From: a delta proteobacterium NaphS2
Lineage (GTDB): Bacteria; Desulfobacterota; DSM-4660; Desulfatiglandales; Desulfatiglandaceae
Direction: 5' to 3'
Assembly (NCBI GenBank): GCA_000179315.1
Contig: ADZZ01000363.1
Coordinates: forward strand, 1-64,000
DNA length: 64,000 bases
The position numbers and the translations under genes were made by a program. Of this stretch, positions 63,685 through 64,000 are shown in pieces (position 1 is the first letter of the stretch; each line of letters starts with the position of its first letter). A model generated the notes under the pieces. That model did not search any database. It had not been told where the DNA came from and was given only the letters and a program-made list of their open reading frames with translations.

Positions 63685-64000
63685 ATGACAACGGATACGA
63701 CTCCCTTGGCCCATCAACCGGCATGGAAGGCCCTGAAAGACCACCATGAAAAAATTCGAAATCTTCATCTCCGCGCGCTTTTTGCGGATGACCCCGGCCG
63801 CGGCGAGCGGATGACCGCTGAGGCAGGGGGCATTTATCTGGATTTCGCCAAGAACCGCATCACCGACCAAACCCTGGAATTACTTCTGAACCTGGCGCGG
63901 GAATGCCGTCTCAAGGACCGGATTGATGCCATGTTCCGGGGGGAAAAAATCAACATCACCGAAGAACGGGCCGTGCTTCACACGGCCCTTCGGGCACCTG
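63685..64000 (+). CDS. pgi: Glucose-6-phosphate isomerase, N-terminal part
   Basis: The ATG at 63685 follows GGAAGGAAA. The frame reads [60 protein letters not shown] and RAP at the window end, the characteristic Pgi N-terminus. The gene continues beyond 64000. It interconverts glucose 6-phosphate and fructose 6-phosphate. Confidence 0.92.
   Translation, partial: MTTDTTPLAHQPAWKALKDHHEKIRNLHLRALFADDPGRGERMTAEAGGIYLDFAKNRITDQTLELLLNLARECRLKDRIDAMFRGEKINITEERAVLHTALRAP

Overview
The window looks like chromosome of a mesophilic anaerobe or microaerophile of the Desulfobacterota (former Deltaproteobacteria). This is inferred from gene content: LivGF-type transport, a Tat-linked molybdenum hydroxylase, a desulforedoxin-like mini-protein, an AmmeMemoRadiSam radical-SAM remnant, exported nickel superoxide dismutase, rubrerythrin-like protein, YXWGXW-repeat protein and several sll1863-type coiled-coil proteins. 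Genus cannot be fixed by reading alone. No tRNA or rRNA gene was recognised.

Layout. 1-844: two abutting pieces of one IS4-family element that cut off livM. 845-2968: livM remnant, livG, livF and a coiled-coil protein. 3.0-16.3 kb: phosphorelay proteins around a HlyD/ABC-2 efflux operon whose second permease is split by an IS1595 element with an exact 8-bp target duplication, then a P-type H+-ATPase. 16.5-23.1 kb: periplasmic-type molybdenum hydroxylase (Mo, FAD+4Fe-4S and Tat-2Fe-2S subunits), a DUF1566 protein overlapping glucokinase, and a decayed second 2Fe-2S subunit. 23.2-31.9 kb: AarF/UbiB kinase, di-haem peroxidase-like cytochrome, and an msrAB-ferredoxin gene pair split by a nested insertion (an ISAzo13-type element inside an IS4-family element, with both target duplications readable). 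31.9-39.1 kb: UbiG/UbiE methyltransferases, a pentose-phosphate cluster (rpiB, gnd and a doubly deleted zwf), a ferric-reductase-like flavocytochrome and small redox or metal proteins. 39-48 kb: YXWGXW protein, many gene remnants, nickel SOD and two flavin disulfide/NADH oxidoreductases. 48.3-59.0 kb: complete type I-E CRISPR-Cas locus on the minus strand (cas3-cse1-cse2-cas7-cas5-cas6e-DUF1016-cas1-cas2-array). 59.6-64 kb: ferritin-like protein, coiled-coil proteins, broken acyl-CoA synthetase, MscS and GH15 remnants, nuoA and the start of pgi.

The most unusual points are: (1) a DUF1016/YhcG-type PD-(D/E)XK nuclease gene embedded between cas6e and cas1, with a single in-frame TAA in cas7e and an over-long Cas6e; (2) about fourteen copies of a 22-nt intergenic motif (AAATGGGGT followed by a GTATWT block), often sitting exactly where genes have been cut; (3) a striking density of gene remnants (livM, ybhR-type permease, iorA, zwf, trxB, amrS, DUF72, mgtC, GH57, acyl-CoA synthetase, mscS, GH15), several of which are too broken to appear as open reading frames. 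The window therefore records a genome segment undergoing active IS-driven and deletion-driven decay while the redox, oxidative-stress and defence genes remain mostly intact.
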